64,000 nucleotides of DNA. Origin: RGIG9115 sp045128915 (GTDB lineage: Bacteria; Bacillota; Clostridia; UBA1381). Made by a program: the position numbers and the translations under genes. The DNA is taken from positions 94,261 through 158,260 of the forward strand of contig JBGVIT010000006.1 in NCBI GenBank assembly GCA_045128915.1, written 5' to 3'. The notes beneath the pieces were generated by a model that saw only the letters and a program-made list of their open reading frames with translations, ran no database searches and was not told the origin of the DNA. Shown here in pieces: positions 1 to 8,474 of the stretch (the first letter of the stretch is position 1; each line of letters begins with the position of its first letter).

Positions 1-2130
1 CAGGTCGCTGAGTGCTGTGTTTTCTGGTGTAGTAACACGTATAAGCTTGGAGTTTTTCTTTTTAAGAGTAAGAACCTGAACACCTTGAGTGTTCTTTGTG
101 GATTTCACAGGTATTTTTTCTGTATTAAACACCAATGCTTTATTGTTGTCAGAAATTGCAACCAACTGCTTGTCGGACTCCAGATAATGAATTGCGCAAA
201 GCGGTGATTTGTCCGAGTATGCGTTGATAAGACGCTTTCTGTTTGTTTTGGTGGCATAATTTGAAAGTTCTACTTTTGCCATTTTACCGTTTTCGAAGCA
301 GTACAGCATCATGCCTTTATAATCTGTTGTAACGACCATATAAACAAATTTTTCGTCACCTTCTGCATTAACAAGACCGGGAACATATTCTCCCATTGTG
401 CTAACCTTTGCGTCAGGAATGTCATTGCATTTAATCTTATAAACTGTTGATTTGTCGGTGAACAGAAGAACCTCTGCTCTGTTTGTTGTTTCAATCTCCT
501 GAATGATTTTATCCCCGTCCTTAAGCTTATGCTCGGTCGAACTCATGCGCAGGGAGTTGTATGGGATTTTCTTCAGGTAATTGTCCTGAGTAAAGAACAA
601 GGTAAGCGGGTAGTCCTCAATAACTTCTGTTTCTGTGTATGAAACAACTTCTGTTTCGGAAATAAGTTCTGTTTTTCTTTCGATTGCGTATTTCTTGGAA
701 ATTTCCGCAAGCTGTTTTGAAATGAGCTTCTTGATTTTCTTATCGCTTGAAATTAAATCTTCAAGCTCAGCGATTTCCTCAATAAGCTTTTCAATTTCGG
801 CAGTACGATTGAGAATATATTCGCGGTTTAAATTACGAAGCTTTATATCAGCAACATATTCCGCCTGAACCTTGTCGATGGAAAAACCGTCCATAAGGTT
901 CGGAACAACATCTTCATCACGCTCTGTGTGGCGAACAATGCTGATTGCTTTATCAATATCAAGCAGGATTTTTTTAAGACCGGTGAGCAGGTGGAGCTTT
1001 GCACTCTTTTTGGAAATGTCGTATTCGGTTGCGTTTTTAATGCATTGAATACGGAACAGTATCCATTCTCTCAAAATGTCCTTAACACCAAGCACCATCG
1101 GCTTTGAGTTAATAAGCACGTTAAAATTACAGCTGAATGAATCCTCAAGAGATGTGAGCTTATAAAGCTTTGACATAAGCGCATCTGCATCTGTACCTCT
1201 CTTTAAGTCAATGGCAATTTTAAAGCCCTGAAGCCCCGTTTCATCTCTTGCATCCGAAATTTCTCTAAGCTTGCCCGCTTTTATGTTTTCCATAATTTTA
1301 GCGATGATTACTTCGCTTGTTGTGGTATATGGAATTTCTGTGATTTCTATACAGTTATTTTTTGCATCAAAGGAATACTTGGCACGAAGCTTGAAGCTGC
1401 CTCGTCCGGTTTCGTATATCTTATCCATTTCCTCTTTGTCATATATAAGCTGAGCGCCCATAGAAAAGTCGGGCGCGGGCATAAATTCGGAAATGTCGCA
1501 CTTTTCATCTTTGATATATGCAATAGTTGCATCGCAAACCTCTTTAAGATTGAATGAACAAATGTTGCTTGCCATACCGACAGCAATACCCTGATTGGGG
1601 TTTACGAGAATGTGTGGAAACGTGGTAGGGAGTAAGGTTGGCTCCTGCATTGTTCCGTCATAGTTGTCAATGAACTTAACTGTGTTTTTATTAATATCCG
1701 CAAACAATTCATTACAGATAGGCTCAAGCTTTGCTTCTGTGTATCTTGAAGCAGCATATGCCATATCACGTGAATATTGCTTACCAAAGTTTCCCTGAGA
1801 TTCTACAAGAGGATGCAAAAGAGCCTCATTACCCCTTGTAAGACGTACCATGGTTTCATATATTGCCGCATCACCATGTGGATTAAGCTGCATTGTTTGT
1901 CCCACAATATTTGCAGATTTTATCATCTTGCCCGTAAGAAGCCCCATTTTATACATGGTATATAAAAGCTTTCTGTGAGCAGGTTTAAGTCCGTCAATTT
2001 CAGGAATTGCGCGGGAAATAATAACGCTCATGGCATAGGGCATATAATTTGTTTCAAGAGTTTCACAAATAGGCTGCTGGCGCACTTCTGCCGGAATAAA
2101 CTCCGGTTCAGCGGTTTTCTTTTTAGCCAT
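1..2130 (-). CDS. Type IIA topoisomerase, subunit A (ParC/GyrA-like), 3' end cut by window
   Basis: The minus-strand frame stays open from an ATG at 2130 to position 1, so about 710 residues are seen and the C-terminus lies outside the window. The product is the DNA breakage-reunion subunit. The catalytic tyrosine is visible as Tyr130 in AASRYTEAKL, and QLNPHGDAAIYETMVRLTR at about residues 81-99 matches the GyrA/ParC active-site arm. A long coiled-coil-like stretch (NRTAEIEKLIEEIAELEDLI) follows, then beta-pinwheel-like sequence. It starts 20 bp after the subunit B gene stop, so the two are cotranscribed. The sequence is divergent from housekeeping GyrA. I call it a topoisomerase IV-like or additional clostridial type IIA enzyme; which of these is inference. 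Confidence 0.9.
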   Translation of the reverse strand, partial: MAKKKTAEPEFIPAEVRQQPICETLETNYMPYAMSVIISRAIPEIDGLKPAHRKLLYTMYKMGLLTGKMIKSANIVGQTMQLNPHGDAAIYETMVRLTRGNEALLHPLVESQGNFGKQYSRDMAYAASRYTEAKLEPICNELFADINKNTVKFIDNYDGTMQEPTLLPTTFPHILVNPNQGIAVGMASNICSFNLKEVCDATIAYIKDEKCDISEFMPAPDFSMGAQLIYDKEEMDKIYETGRGSFKLRAKYSFDAKNNCIEITEIPYTTTSEVIIAKIMENIKAGKLREISDARDETGLQGFKIAIDLKRGTDADALMSKLYKLTSLEDSFSCNFNVLINSKPMVLGVKDILREWILFRIQCIKNATEYDISKKSAKLHLLTGLKKILLDIDKAISIVRHTERDEDVVPNLMDGFSIDKVQAEYVADIKLRNLNREYILNRTAEIEKLIEEIAELEDLISSDKKIKKLISKQLAEISKKYAIERKTELISETEVVSYTETEVIEDYPLTLFFTQDNYLKKIPYNSLRMSSTEHKLKDGDKIIQEIETTNRAEVLLFTDKSTVYKIKCNDIPDAKVSTMGEYVPGLVNAEGDEKFVYMVVTTDYKGMMLYCFENGKMAKVELSNYATKTNRKRLINAYSDKSPLCAIHYLESDKQLVAISDNNKALVFNTEKIPVKSTKNTQGVQVLTLKKKNSKLIRVTTPENTALSDL

Positions 2131-2150
2131 TTATACTTTCATCCTTTCAA

Positions 2151-4169
2151 TCAGCTTATATCAAGCATATCCATATATGCATAACCGTTTTCTGCAATAT
2201 AGTCTTTTCTTTCCTGAAGCTTATCGCCAAGAAGAATATCAAACATAAGCGCAGTTTTTTCTACGTTTTCAGGTGTTACACGGATGAGTCGTCTTGTTGC
2301 CGGGTGCATGGTTGTAAGACTCATCATGTCTGGCTGGTTTTCACCAAGACCTTTTGAACGCTTGATTTCATACTCGTCCTTTTCTCTTGAAAGACCTTCT
2401 TCTTCAAGCTTTGCAACAATGGCATCCTTTTCTGCGTCGGTATATGCAAACTTCTTTTCTCCCTTGCGCTTTGTCTTAAGGATAGATATTTCATACAGCG
2501 GAGATTCTGCAATATATACCTTTCCTGCATCAATCAAAGAGGGAGTAAGGCGGTAAATCATTGTCAGAACAAGAGTTCGTATCTGGAAACCGTCAACATC
2601 TGCGTCGGTACATATTATAACCTTGTCCCATCTCAGATTATCCATGCTGAAGCTGTCAACTTTGGTGTTGTGCTTTGACTTGATTTCCACACCGCAGCCC
2701 AGAACTTTTAGTAAATCAACGATTATATCGCTTTTGAATATTTTCGGATAGTCAGCCTTAAGGCAGTTGAGGATTTTGCCTCTGATTGGCATAATAGCCT
2801 GAAACATGGGATCTCTCGCTTGTTTACATGAACCGAGCGCTGAATCACCCTCAACGATATAAATTTCTCTTTTTGTTTTATCTTTAGTACGGCAGTCAAC
2901 AAACTTTTCTACTCTGTTTGTAACGTCCATTGTGCCGGTAAGCTTTTTCTTAATATCAATTCGTGCTTTTTCCGCATTTTCACGGCTTCGCTTGTTAACC
3001 AATACCTGATTTGCGATTTTTTCTGCGTCTATCTTATTTTCAATAAAATAGATTTCAAGCTGCGTTTTTATAAATTCACTCATAGCCTCCTGAATGAATT
3101 TGTTATTGATAGCTTTCTTGGTCTGGTTTTCATAGCTTGTCTGGGTTGAGAATGAATTTATTACCAGCGCAAGACAGTCGCTTACATCATTAAAGCTTAT
3201 TTTTGACTCGTTTTTGTTATATTTGTTGTTTGTTCTCAGATATTTATCAATAGCATTGGTAAAGGCGGTTCTCACCGCTTTATCAGGTGAGCCGCCATGC
3301 TCAAGCCAGCTGGAGTTGTGATAATATTCCAGAGTATTTACTGTGTTTGAAAAGCAGAATACTATCTGCATTTTAACCTTGTAGTCAGCCATGTCCTCTC
3401 TGTCGCGGCCTTTTCTTTCACATTCCCAATTCTGTATATCAGTAAATGACTGCTCGTCAGTTTTTTCGCGGAGATAATCAACAATACCGCTTTCGTAGAA
3501 ATATTCGTACATTTCCATGCCGTCAGTAGTTTCGTTGTAGAATATGAATTTAAGACCGGCATTTACCATAGCCTGCTTTTCGAGAGTATCTTTATAGAAT
3601 TCCACAGGAATTGCAATGTCTGTAAATACGTCAAGGTCAGGCTTCCAGCGCTGAACAGTTCCCGTCTGAACACTTCTTGTAGGCTCTTTTGTGAGTCCGC
3701 CTATGTTTTCGCCTTTTTCAAAGTGAAGAGTATATTTTGTTTTATCTCTCACTACCGTAACGTCCATGTACTCAGAACTATACTGAGTTGCACACGCACC
3801 AAGTCCGTTAAGACCAAGACTGTACTCGTACATTCCGTCTGAGTTATTATTATATTTTCCGCCTGCATACAGTTCGCAGAATACAAGCTCCCAATTAAAC
3901 TTGCCTTCTTTTTCGTTGTAATCTACGGGTATTCCACGCCCATGGTCGCGAATTTCAATAGAGTTATCGAGAAATCTTGTAATCTCAATAACATTTCCGT
4001 AGCCTTCGCGGGCTTCGTCGATAGAGTTTGACAAAATTTCAAAAAACGAATGCTGACATCCCTCAAGACCGTCAGAGCCGAATATAACCGCCGGACGTTT
4101 TCTTACTCTGTCCGCACCTTTAAGGCTGGTTATACTCTCGTTATCATAGGTTTTTTTCTTACCTGCCAT
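2151..4169 (-). CDS. Type IIA topoisomerase, subunit B (ParE/GyrB-like), divergent
   Basis: This 672-residue ATPase subunit supplies ATP-driven strand passage to the A subunit downstream. GHKL motifs are seen at EILSNSIDEA (44-53), DHGRGIPV (75-82) and GLNGLGA (119-125). TOPRIM motifs are seen at EGDSALG (440-446), PIRGKILN (461-468) and TDADVDG (521-527), with KRSKGLGE near the C-terminus. Two family-invariant stretches are altered: EGDSAGG is EGDSALG, and GLHGVGA is GLNGLGA. The usual DN of the first ATPase motif is SN, although N48 is kept. The acidic TOPRIM residues (E440, D521, D523) remain, so activity is plausible. It leads the operon behind a consensus promoter at 4260-4289. Confidence 0.9.
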   Translation of the reverse strand: MAGKKKTYDNESITSLKGADRVRKRPAVIFGSDGLEGCQHSFFEILSNSIDEAREGYGNVIEITRFLDNSIEIRDHGRGIPVDYNEKEGKFNWELVFCELYAGGKYNNNSDGMYEYSLGLNGLGACATQYSSEYMDVTVVRDKTKYTLHFEKGENIGGLTKEPTRSVQTGTVQRWKPDLDVFTDIAIPVEFYKDTLEKQAMVNAGLKFIFYNETTDGMEMYEYFYESGIVDYLREKTDEQSFTDIQNWECERKGRDREDMADYKVKMQIVFCFSNTVNTLEYYHNSSWLEHGGSPDKAVRTAFTNAIDKYLRTNNKYNKNESKISFNDVSDCLALVINSFSTQTSYENQTKKAINNKFIQEAMSEFIKTQLEIYFIENKIDAEKIANQVLVNKRSRENAEKARIDIKKKLTGTMDVTNRVEKFVDCRTKDKTKREIYIVEGDSALGSCKQARDPMFQAIMPIRGKILNCLKADYPKIFKSDIIVDLLKVLGCGVEIKSKHNTKVDSFSMDNLRWDKVIICTDADVDGFQIRTLVLTMIYRLTPSLIDAGKVYIAESPLYEISILKTKRKGEKKFAYTDAEKDAIVAKLEEEGLSREKDEYEIKRSKGLGENQPDMMSLTTMHPATRRLIRVTPENVEKTALMFDILLGDKLQERKDYIAENGYAYMDMLDIS

Positions 4170-4259
4170 TTAATATATCAAATCCTTTCAGAACTGTTTT
4201 AAAATCACGGTTTAAAAAGCCGAATATACGCTGAAACACTTTGAACAAAAACCATTTCT

Positions 4260-4289
4260 ATTATACACCATTTTATGTATGTTTGTCAA
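4260..4289 (-). promoter_or_regulatory. Promoter for topoisomerase operon
   Basis: On the minus strand, TTGACA (4289-4284), an 18-bp spacer and TATAAT (4265-4260) form a perfect sigma-A promoter about 90 bp upstream of the subunit B start. Confidence 0.8.
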
Positions 4290-4306
4290 ATTTTAAAACT
4301 TTACTA

Positions 4307-4335
4307 TTGTGTTACAAATTAAATTGTGATATACT
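4307..4335 (+). promoter_or_regulatory. Promoter for cysteine-cluster gene
   Basis: TTGTGT (4307-4312), a 17-bp spacer and TATACT (4330-4335), divergent from the topoisomerase promoter. Transcription would begin near 4342, which excludes the in-frame ATG at 4342 as start and favours 4372. Confidence 0.65.
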
Positions 4336-4371
4336 ATTAACATGGTTTTAATGATATGGAGGATAATTTTT

Positions 4372-4899
4372 ATGAATACCGCATATGTATATTTACAGCT
4401 GTATAAATTATTTGATGATATAACACCCATAAAAGCCGATTGCGGTAAGCTTTGTAACTGTGCTTGCTGCAAGGGCGATGACTCGGGGATGTATCTTTTC
4501 CCCGGCGAAAAAAAAGTATATGAATTGCTTAATCCTTCATGGATAAGGATTGAACAGTCTGATTTTTATTATACCTGCGAAGGTAAAAAAAGAAACGTAC
4601 CCATTGCCATGTGCAATGGCAAGTGCGACAGATTTCAGCGTCCTCTTGCGTGCAGGATTTTTCCGTTAACTCCGTATCTTGAAAACGGAGAACTGAAAAT
4701 AATTACCGATCCGCGTGCAAAATCAGTTTGTCCTATGGCGAAGGTTATGAAAAAGGATGAATATTCTCCTGAATTTGTGCGTAATGTAGAGAGAACGTTT
4801 AAGCTTCTTATGAAGAACAAAGTATTCAGAGATTTTATGAACTCATATTCGGAGTATTTGTCCGAATACCTTAGATTTTTTCCGGACTCACATAACTGA
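4372..4899 (+). CDS. YkgJ-type cysteine-cluster protein
   Basis: A 175-residue cytoplasmic protein with a dense N-terminal cysteine cluster (C24, C28, C30, C32, C33 in CGKLCNCACCKGDD) and a second group around CNGKCDRFQRPLACRIFPL. This pattern is the zinc or iron-sulfur binding YkgJ/UPF0153 family, whose biochemical role is not established. The reading frame is open from an ATG at 4342, but that codon sits at the predicted transcription start. The ATG at 4372 has GGAGG (4358-4362) at nine bases, so I use it. The VanW gene follows after 18 bp and is probably cotranscribed. Confidence 0.85.
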   Translation: MNTAYVYLQLYKLFDDITPIKADCGKLCNCACCKGDDSGMYLFPGEKKVYELLNPSWIRIEQSDFYYTCEGKKRNVPIAMCNGKCDRFQRPLACRIFPLTPYLENGELKIITDPRAKSVCPMAKVMKKDEYSPEFVRNVERTFKLLMKNKVFRDFMNSYSEYLSEYLRFFPDSHN

Positions 4900-4917
4900 T
4901 AAAAGGAAGGTTTACCA

Positions 4918-6738
4918 ATGAGCAACGAATTAGAAAACAAAGGAAATATCTCAGAGAATAATGACATTGATGATTTCAGCGGATTTGAACAGAGATATAA
5001 CAAATCAGAGCCTGAACAGCAGGTGCAGGAGGTGTCAGCACAGATGAATAATAATGATGCCGCCGCGTCTGTTAACAAAAAGAGAATACTTACTGTTATT
5101 ATTTCGGCAGTTGCTGTAATAGTTCTTCTTGCAGGCGGAGTTTTTGTTTATGGTGCGACACTTCCAGAAGATAAAGTTATCGGCGGTGTTAAAGTAGGCG
5201 GAGTGGATATAGGCGGACTTTCAATTTCCCAAGCCTGCGAGAAAATCGAAAAGGCACCGTCTGTTATAAACAGTGAAGTTATAATTAACGCAAACGGTAG
5301 AAAATATATAATACTTCCTGAAGAAGTAGAAGTTAAGCTTGATATTAATGCTACAGCTAAAAAGGCATTTGATATTGCCAAAAGCGGCAATGCTTTTATG
5401 AATGGAATATCTGCGCTGAAACTGAAGCTTTCAGGAAACAATCTTATGCCGGTTATCACATACGATGTTGAAAAATTTGCCGCAAGAATTAATGAAATCG
5501 GATTATTGGCGGTTGGCTCGGTTCTTAAGGAACATTCTATACGCATCGATGAAAACGGGAAAGCGTTTGTTGTGCCGGGAGTTTCCGGATATAATAATGA
5601 TCCTTCAAGGGTTATGAGTCAGATTGACAGAGCGCTTGTGGAAACAGATTCAAAAAATATAGACGTTGATTTTGAAATAACATCTCCTGCAGCTATGACA
5701 ATAGACCTGCTTGACAGCTTAATGTATTCAGAGCCTATGAATGCATCCTTTGCTCTTGAAAACGGTCAGGTGGTTGTAGTACCGGCTCAGGACGGAAGAT
5801 ATATTGATAAAAATGCCTGCAAGCATCTGGTTTCTCAGGTTAAGGAAGGCGGACCGGAAATCGAAGTGCCGTACATGACTACTCCGGCTCAGCTGGATAG
5901 CGAGGCAATGAAAGCAAAGCTTTTTAATGGAAAGCTTGCATCATATACCACACGATATGCCGCAGGCGGAAATCGTGGCTCAAATGTTGCAAACGCTGCA
6001 AGAAAAATCAACGGAAAAATTCTTATGCCGGGCGATACATTTTCATTTAACGAAACTGTGGGCAGAAGAACTGTTGCAAACGGTTTTAAAACTGCGCCTG
6101 AATATCAGAACGGTCAGACTGTTGACGGAATAGGCGGCGGAACCTGTCAGGTAAGTACAACAGTATATTCAGCAGCACTTTATGCGGATTTGAAAATTGA
6201 TAAAAGAACAAATCACTCTATGAGTGTTTCGTATGTTCCCTTAGGTCAGGATGCAACCGTAACCGATGGTGGTCTGGACCTTAAGTTTACAAATAATACG
6301 GAGTATCCTGTAAAAATCGAAGCTGTTACCGGCGGCGGTAAAATAACTGTTACTATAATCGGAACAACTCCTGATATTCCAAAGACAGTTAAGATTTCTC
6401 ACAAACCCGTTTCTGTGGCTGTGGGAAGTGCAGTAAAGACTATACGATATGTATATGACGAAAACGGAAATGTAATAAAAGAAGAAGATATGGGAGTAAG
6501 CAGATACAAGCCACACTCCGAGCCTGAAACCACAACATCTGCCGCGACTTCGGCGCCTTCAGCTCAGCCTGACGAAACATCTGCTCCGACGGCTACACAG
6601 AGTGTTCAGGGCGAGGAAACTGTTGCTCCCACAAAAGCACCTGAAGTAACTCAGGCTCCTGTAAATACTCCGTCTCCCACAAAGGCTCCGGAAGCGCCTT
6701 CGGACAAGACACCGGTGAAATCCGAGTCGGAAGAATAA
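4918..6738 (+). CDS. VanW family membrane-anchored cell-wall protein
   Basis: 606 residues: an acidic cytoplasmic N-terminus, one transmembrane segment (about 56-79), two repeats resembling the putative peptidoglycan-binding domain found in front of VanW, the VanW domain itself (about 340-480, with GDTFSFNETVG and GGGTCQVSTTVY), a short G5-like segment, and a Thr/Pro/Ala-rich tail from about 533. VanW proteins are named after a vancomycin-cluster gene but their activity is unknown; they are frequent in Clostridia. The topology places the domains outside the membrane. The SD GGAAGG lies just upstream of the ATG, and an intrinsic terminator follows directly. No vanA/B-type resistance genes accompany it, so I infer a general envelope role. 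Confidence 0.88.
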   Translation: MSNELENKGNISENNDIDDFSGFEQRYNKSEPEQQVQEVSAQMNNNDAAASVNKKRILTVIISAVAVIVLLAGGVFVYGATLPEDKVIGGVKVGGVDIGGLSISQACEKIEKAPSVINSEVIINANGRKYIILPEEVEVKLDINATAKKAFDIAKSGNAFMNGISALKLKLSGNNLMPVITYDVEKFAARINEIGLLAVGSVLKEHSIRIDENGKAFVVPGVSGYNNDPSRVMSQIDRALVETDSKNIDVDFEITSPAAMTIDLLDSLMYSEPMNASFALENGQVVVVPAQDGRYIDKNACKHLVSQVKEGGPEIEVPYMTTPAQLDSEAMKAKLFNGKLASYTTRYAAGGNRGSNVANAARKINGKILMPGDTFSFNETVGRRTVANGFKTAPEYQNGQTVDGIGGGTCQVSTTVYSAALYADLKIDKRTNHSMSVSYVPLGQDATVTDGGLDLKFTNNTEYPVKIEAVTGGGKITVTIIGTTPDIPKTVKISHKPVSVAVGSAVKTIRYVYDENGNVIKEEDMGVSRYKPHSEPETTTSAATSAPSAQPDETSAPTATQSVQGEETVAPTKAPEVTQAPVNTPSPTKAPEAPSDKTPVKSESEE

Positions 6739-6745
6739 ATATCAT

Positions 6746-6782
6746 AAGAGGTTGTTGACATTAGTGCAGACAACCTCTTTTT
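6746..6782 (+). terminator. Intrinsic terminator after VanW gene
   Basis: Stem AAGAGGTTGT (6746-6755) pairs with ACAACCTCTT (6770-6779) over a 14-base loop and runs into T residues. It ends 18 bases before the gatC start, so gatCAB is either read by leak-through or has a promoter I did not find. Confidence 0.75.
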
Positions 6783-6799
6783 CAAAAAACGGTGAAACT

Positions 6800-7078
6800 A
6801 TGATTGATAACAAAAGCATAGAAAGATTATTTGAAATCAGCAAATTATCCTTAACCTCGGGGGAGGCTGAAAGGTTCAGCGAAAGCCTTAAAGGTCTTGT
6901 ATCTGTGACAGACGAAATTCTTTGTTTCAATACAGATGCAATGCCTTATTGTGATGCTGAAAAGAAATCCTCTGAGCTTCGACAAGACTATGAAAGTTCC
7001 GATGATAAATCCGTATCAGTCAAAGAGTTTTATGTTCCTGCCATAATAGAACGGGGGGAGGATAAATATGACGATTAA
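6800..7078 (+). CDS. gatC: Asp/Glu-tRNA amidotransferase subunit C
   Basis: 92 residues, the usual length for GatC, the small subunit that wraps around GatA and stabilises the GatCAB complex. The start IERLFEISKLSLTSGEAERF matches the family N-terminus (helix with KLxLxxxE), and the middle carries the conserved ...D..PY.. linker. The frame is open further upstream from a TTG at 6752, but that codon lies inside the terminator hairpin. The ATG at 6800 gives the family length, although its SD (GGTG) is weak. It overlaps gatA by 11 bases, indicating translational coupling. Confidence 0.87.
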   Translation: MIDNKSIERLFEISKLSLTSGEAERFSESLKGLVSVTDEILCFNTDAMPYCDAEKKSSELRQDYESSDDKSVSVKEFYVPAIIERGEDKYDD

Positions 7079-8474
7079 GAGTCTTAGAAAAGCACTTGAT
7101 AACAAGGAAATAGGTTGTGTGGAGCTTACCTTGGATTATCTTTCCAAAATCAGCAAGGATGACTGTAATTGCTTTATAACGGTTTGTGAAGAAAAAGCAA
7201 TAAAGAGCGCTGAAATTGCCCAGAAAATAATCAATTCGGGCAATTCACAAGCCATGACAGGAATACCTTTGGCTGTAAAGGACAATATCTGTACAAAAAG
7301 TATAAAAACAACCTGCGCATCAAAAATGCTTTCAGATTTTGTTCCCATGTATAATGCAGAAGCCGTTGAAAAGCTTTTAAATCAAGGTGCGGTTATTTTG
7401 GGTAAAACTAATATGGATGAGTTTGGCATGGGAAACACTTCATCAACTTCTGTGTTTGGCGGAGTGAAAAATCCGGTTGATAAAAGCTATGTTGCAGGCG
7501 GTTCGTCAGGCGGCTCTGCGGCTGCTGTGGCGAAAAACCTTTGCGCATCTGCACTTGGAAGCGATACGGGAGGCTCGGTTAGACAGCCTGCGTCTTGGTG
7601 CGGCGTTGTAGGACTTAAGCCGACTTATGGCAGAGTTTCAAGATACGGACTTATATCATATGCTTCATCCCTTGAGCAAATTGGTGTTATTTCAAGATAC
7701 GCAGAAGATGCAGGATATGTACTAAGCTGCGTATGCGCAACGGATAAAAAAGATATGACGTGCCGGTATGAAGGGGAGGATTTTACAAGGCTTTGCGGAA
7801 AAGAAATCAAAGGCTTAAAAATTGCCTTGCTTGATGAATTCATCAAGCTTTGTACTCCTGAAACTGCGGCGCTTATAGATGAAGCGGCAAAGGTTTATGA
7901 AAGCATGGGCGCAGAGCTTGTGCATTGCTCCATGCCCTCATTAAAATTCGCAGTGAGTGGATATTATATTATTTCATCTGCCGAGGCGGCAAGCAATCTT
8001 GCAAGATTTGACGGTGTAAGATATGGTTGTGCCGTAAATAATACGGAAATCTATGACGAGCTGATAAAAGCATCGAGAACTGAGGGCTTTGGAGATGAGG
8101 TCAAAAAAAGAATTCTTCTTGGAAACTATGTACTCACAGCGCAGGGGTATAATAAATACTACCATAAGGCGCTGAAAATGAGAAACCTTATAAAAAATGA
8201 ATATAAAAGCATATTTGAAAAGTGCAGCTGTGTACTCGGTCCTGTAACTCCGTCAGGAGCAGTTTTAGAAGGTGCGCAAATCGGAGATGCATCATATTAC
8301 GAAAGTGATGTGTTTACGGTCTGTGCCAATTTAGCCGGGCTTCCCTCAGTTTCTGTGCCGTGTGGGAATTACAAAAACGGTATGCCTGCAGGTATGTGCA
8401 TTACCGGACCTGAACTTTCGGAAAGTCTGTTAATTTCATTGGCAGATGCTTATGAAAGGGGATGTGGCATATGA
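7068..8474 (+). CDS. gatA: Asp/Glu-tRNA amidotransferase subunit A (amidase)
   Basis: 468 residues of the amidase-signature family. It releases ammonia from glutamine and passes it to GatB, which amidates mischarged Glu-tRNA(Gln) or Asp-tRNA(Asn). The Lys-Ser-Ser triad context is present: VKDNI near residue 70, GGSSGGSAAAVA near 144-155 and GSDTGGSVRQPA near 164-175. GLKPTYGRVSRYGL follows. The SD GGGGGAGG precedes the ATG. The stop overlaps the gatB start as ATGA. The C-terminus is slightly shorter than typical (about 485), with no sign of damage. Confidence 0.95.
   Translation: MTIKSLRKALDNKEIGCVELTLDYLSKISKDDCNCFITVCEEKAIKSAEIAQKIINSGNSQAMTGIPLAVKDNICTKSIKTTCASKMLSDFVPMYNAEAVEKLLNQGAVILGKTNMDEFGMGNTSSTSVFGGVKNPVDKSYVAGGSSGGSAAAVAKNLCASALGSDTGGSVRQPASWCGVVGLKPTYGRVSRYGLISYASSLEQIGVISRYAEDAGYVLSCVCATDKKDMTCRYEGEDFTRLCGKEIKGLKIALLDEFIKLCTPETAALIDEAAKVYESMGAELVHCSMPSLKFAVSGYYIISSAEAASNLARFDGVRYGCAVNNTEIYDELIKASRTEGFGDEVKKRILLGNYVLTAQGYNKYYHKALKMRNLIKNEYKSIFEKCSCVLGPVTPSGAVLEGAQIGDASYYESDVFTVCANLAGLPSVSVPCGNYKNGMPAGMCITGPELSESLLISLADAYERGCGI

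Noticed and set aside
4918..6738. Vancomycin resistance locus from the VanW protein
   Set aside because: VanW alone is common; no ligase, VanX/VanH or two-component genes are nearby.
6755..6760. TTGACA just before gatC as a -35 box
   Set aside because: It lies inside the terminator hairpin and no -10 is found at 16-18 bp.
6739..6799. T-box leader for the gatCAB operon
   Set aside because: The spacer is only about 60 bp and has no T-box sequence; a T-box would need far more.
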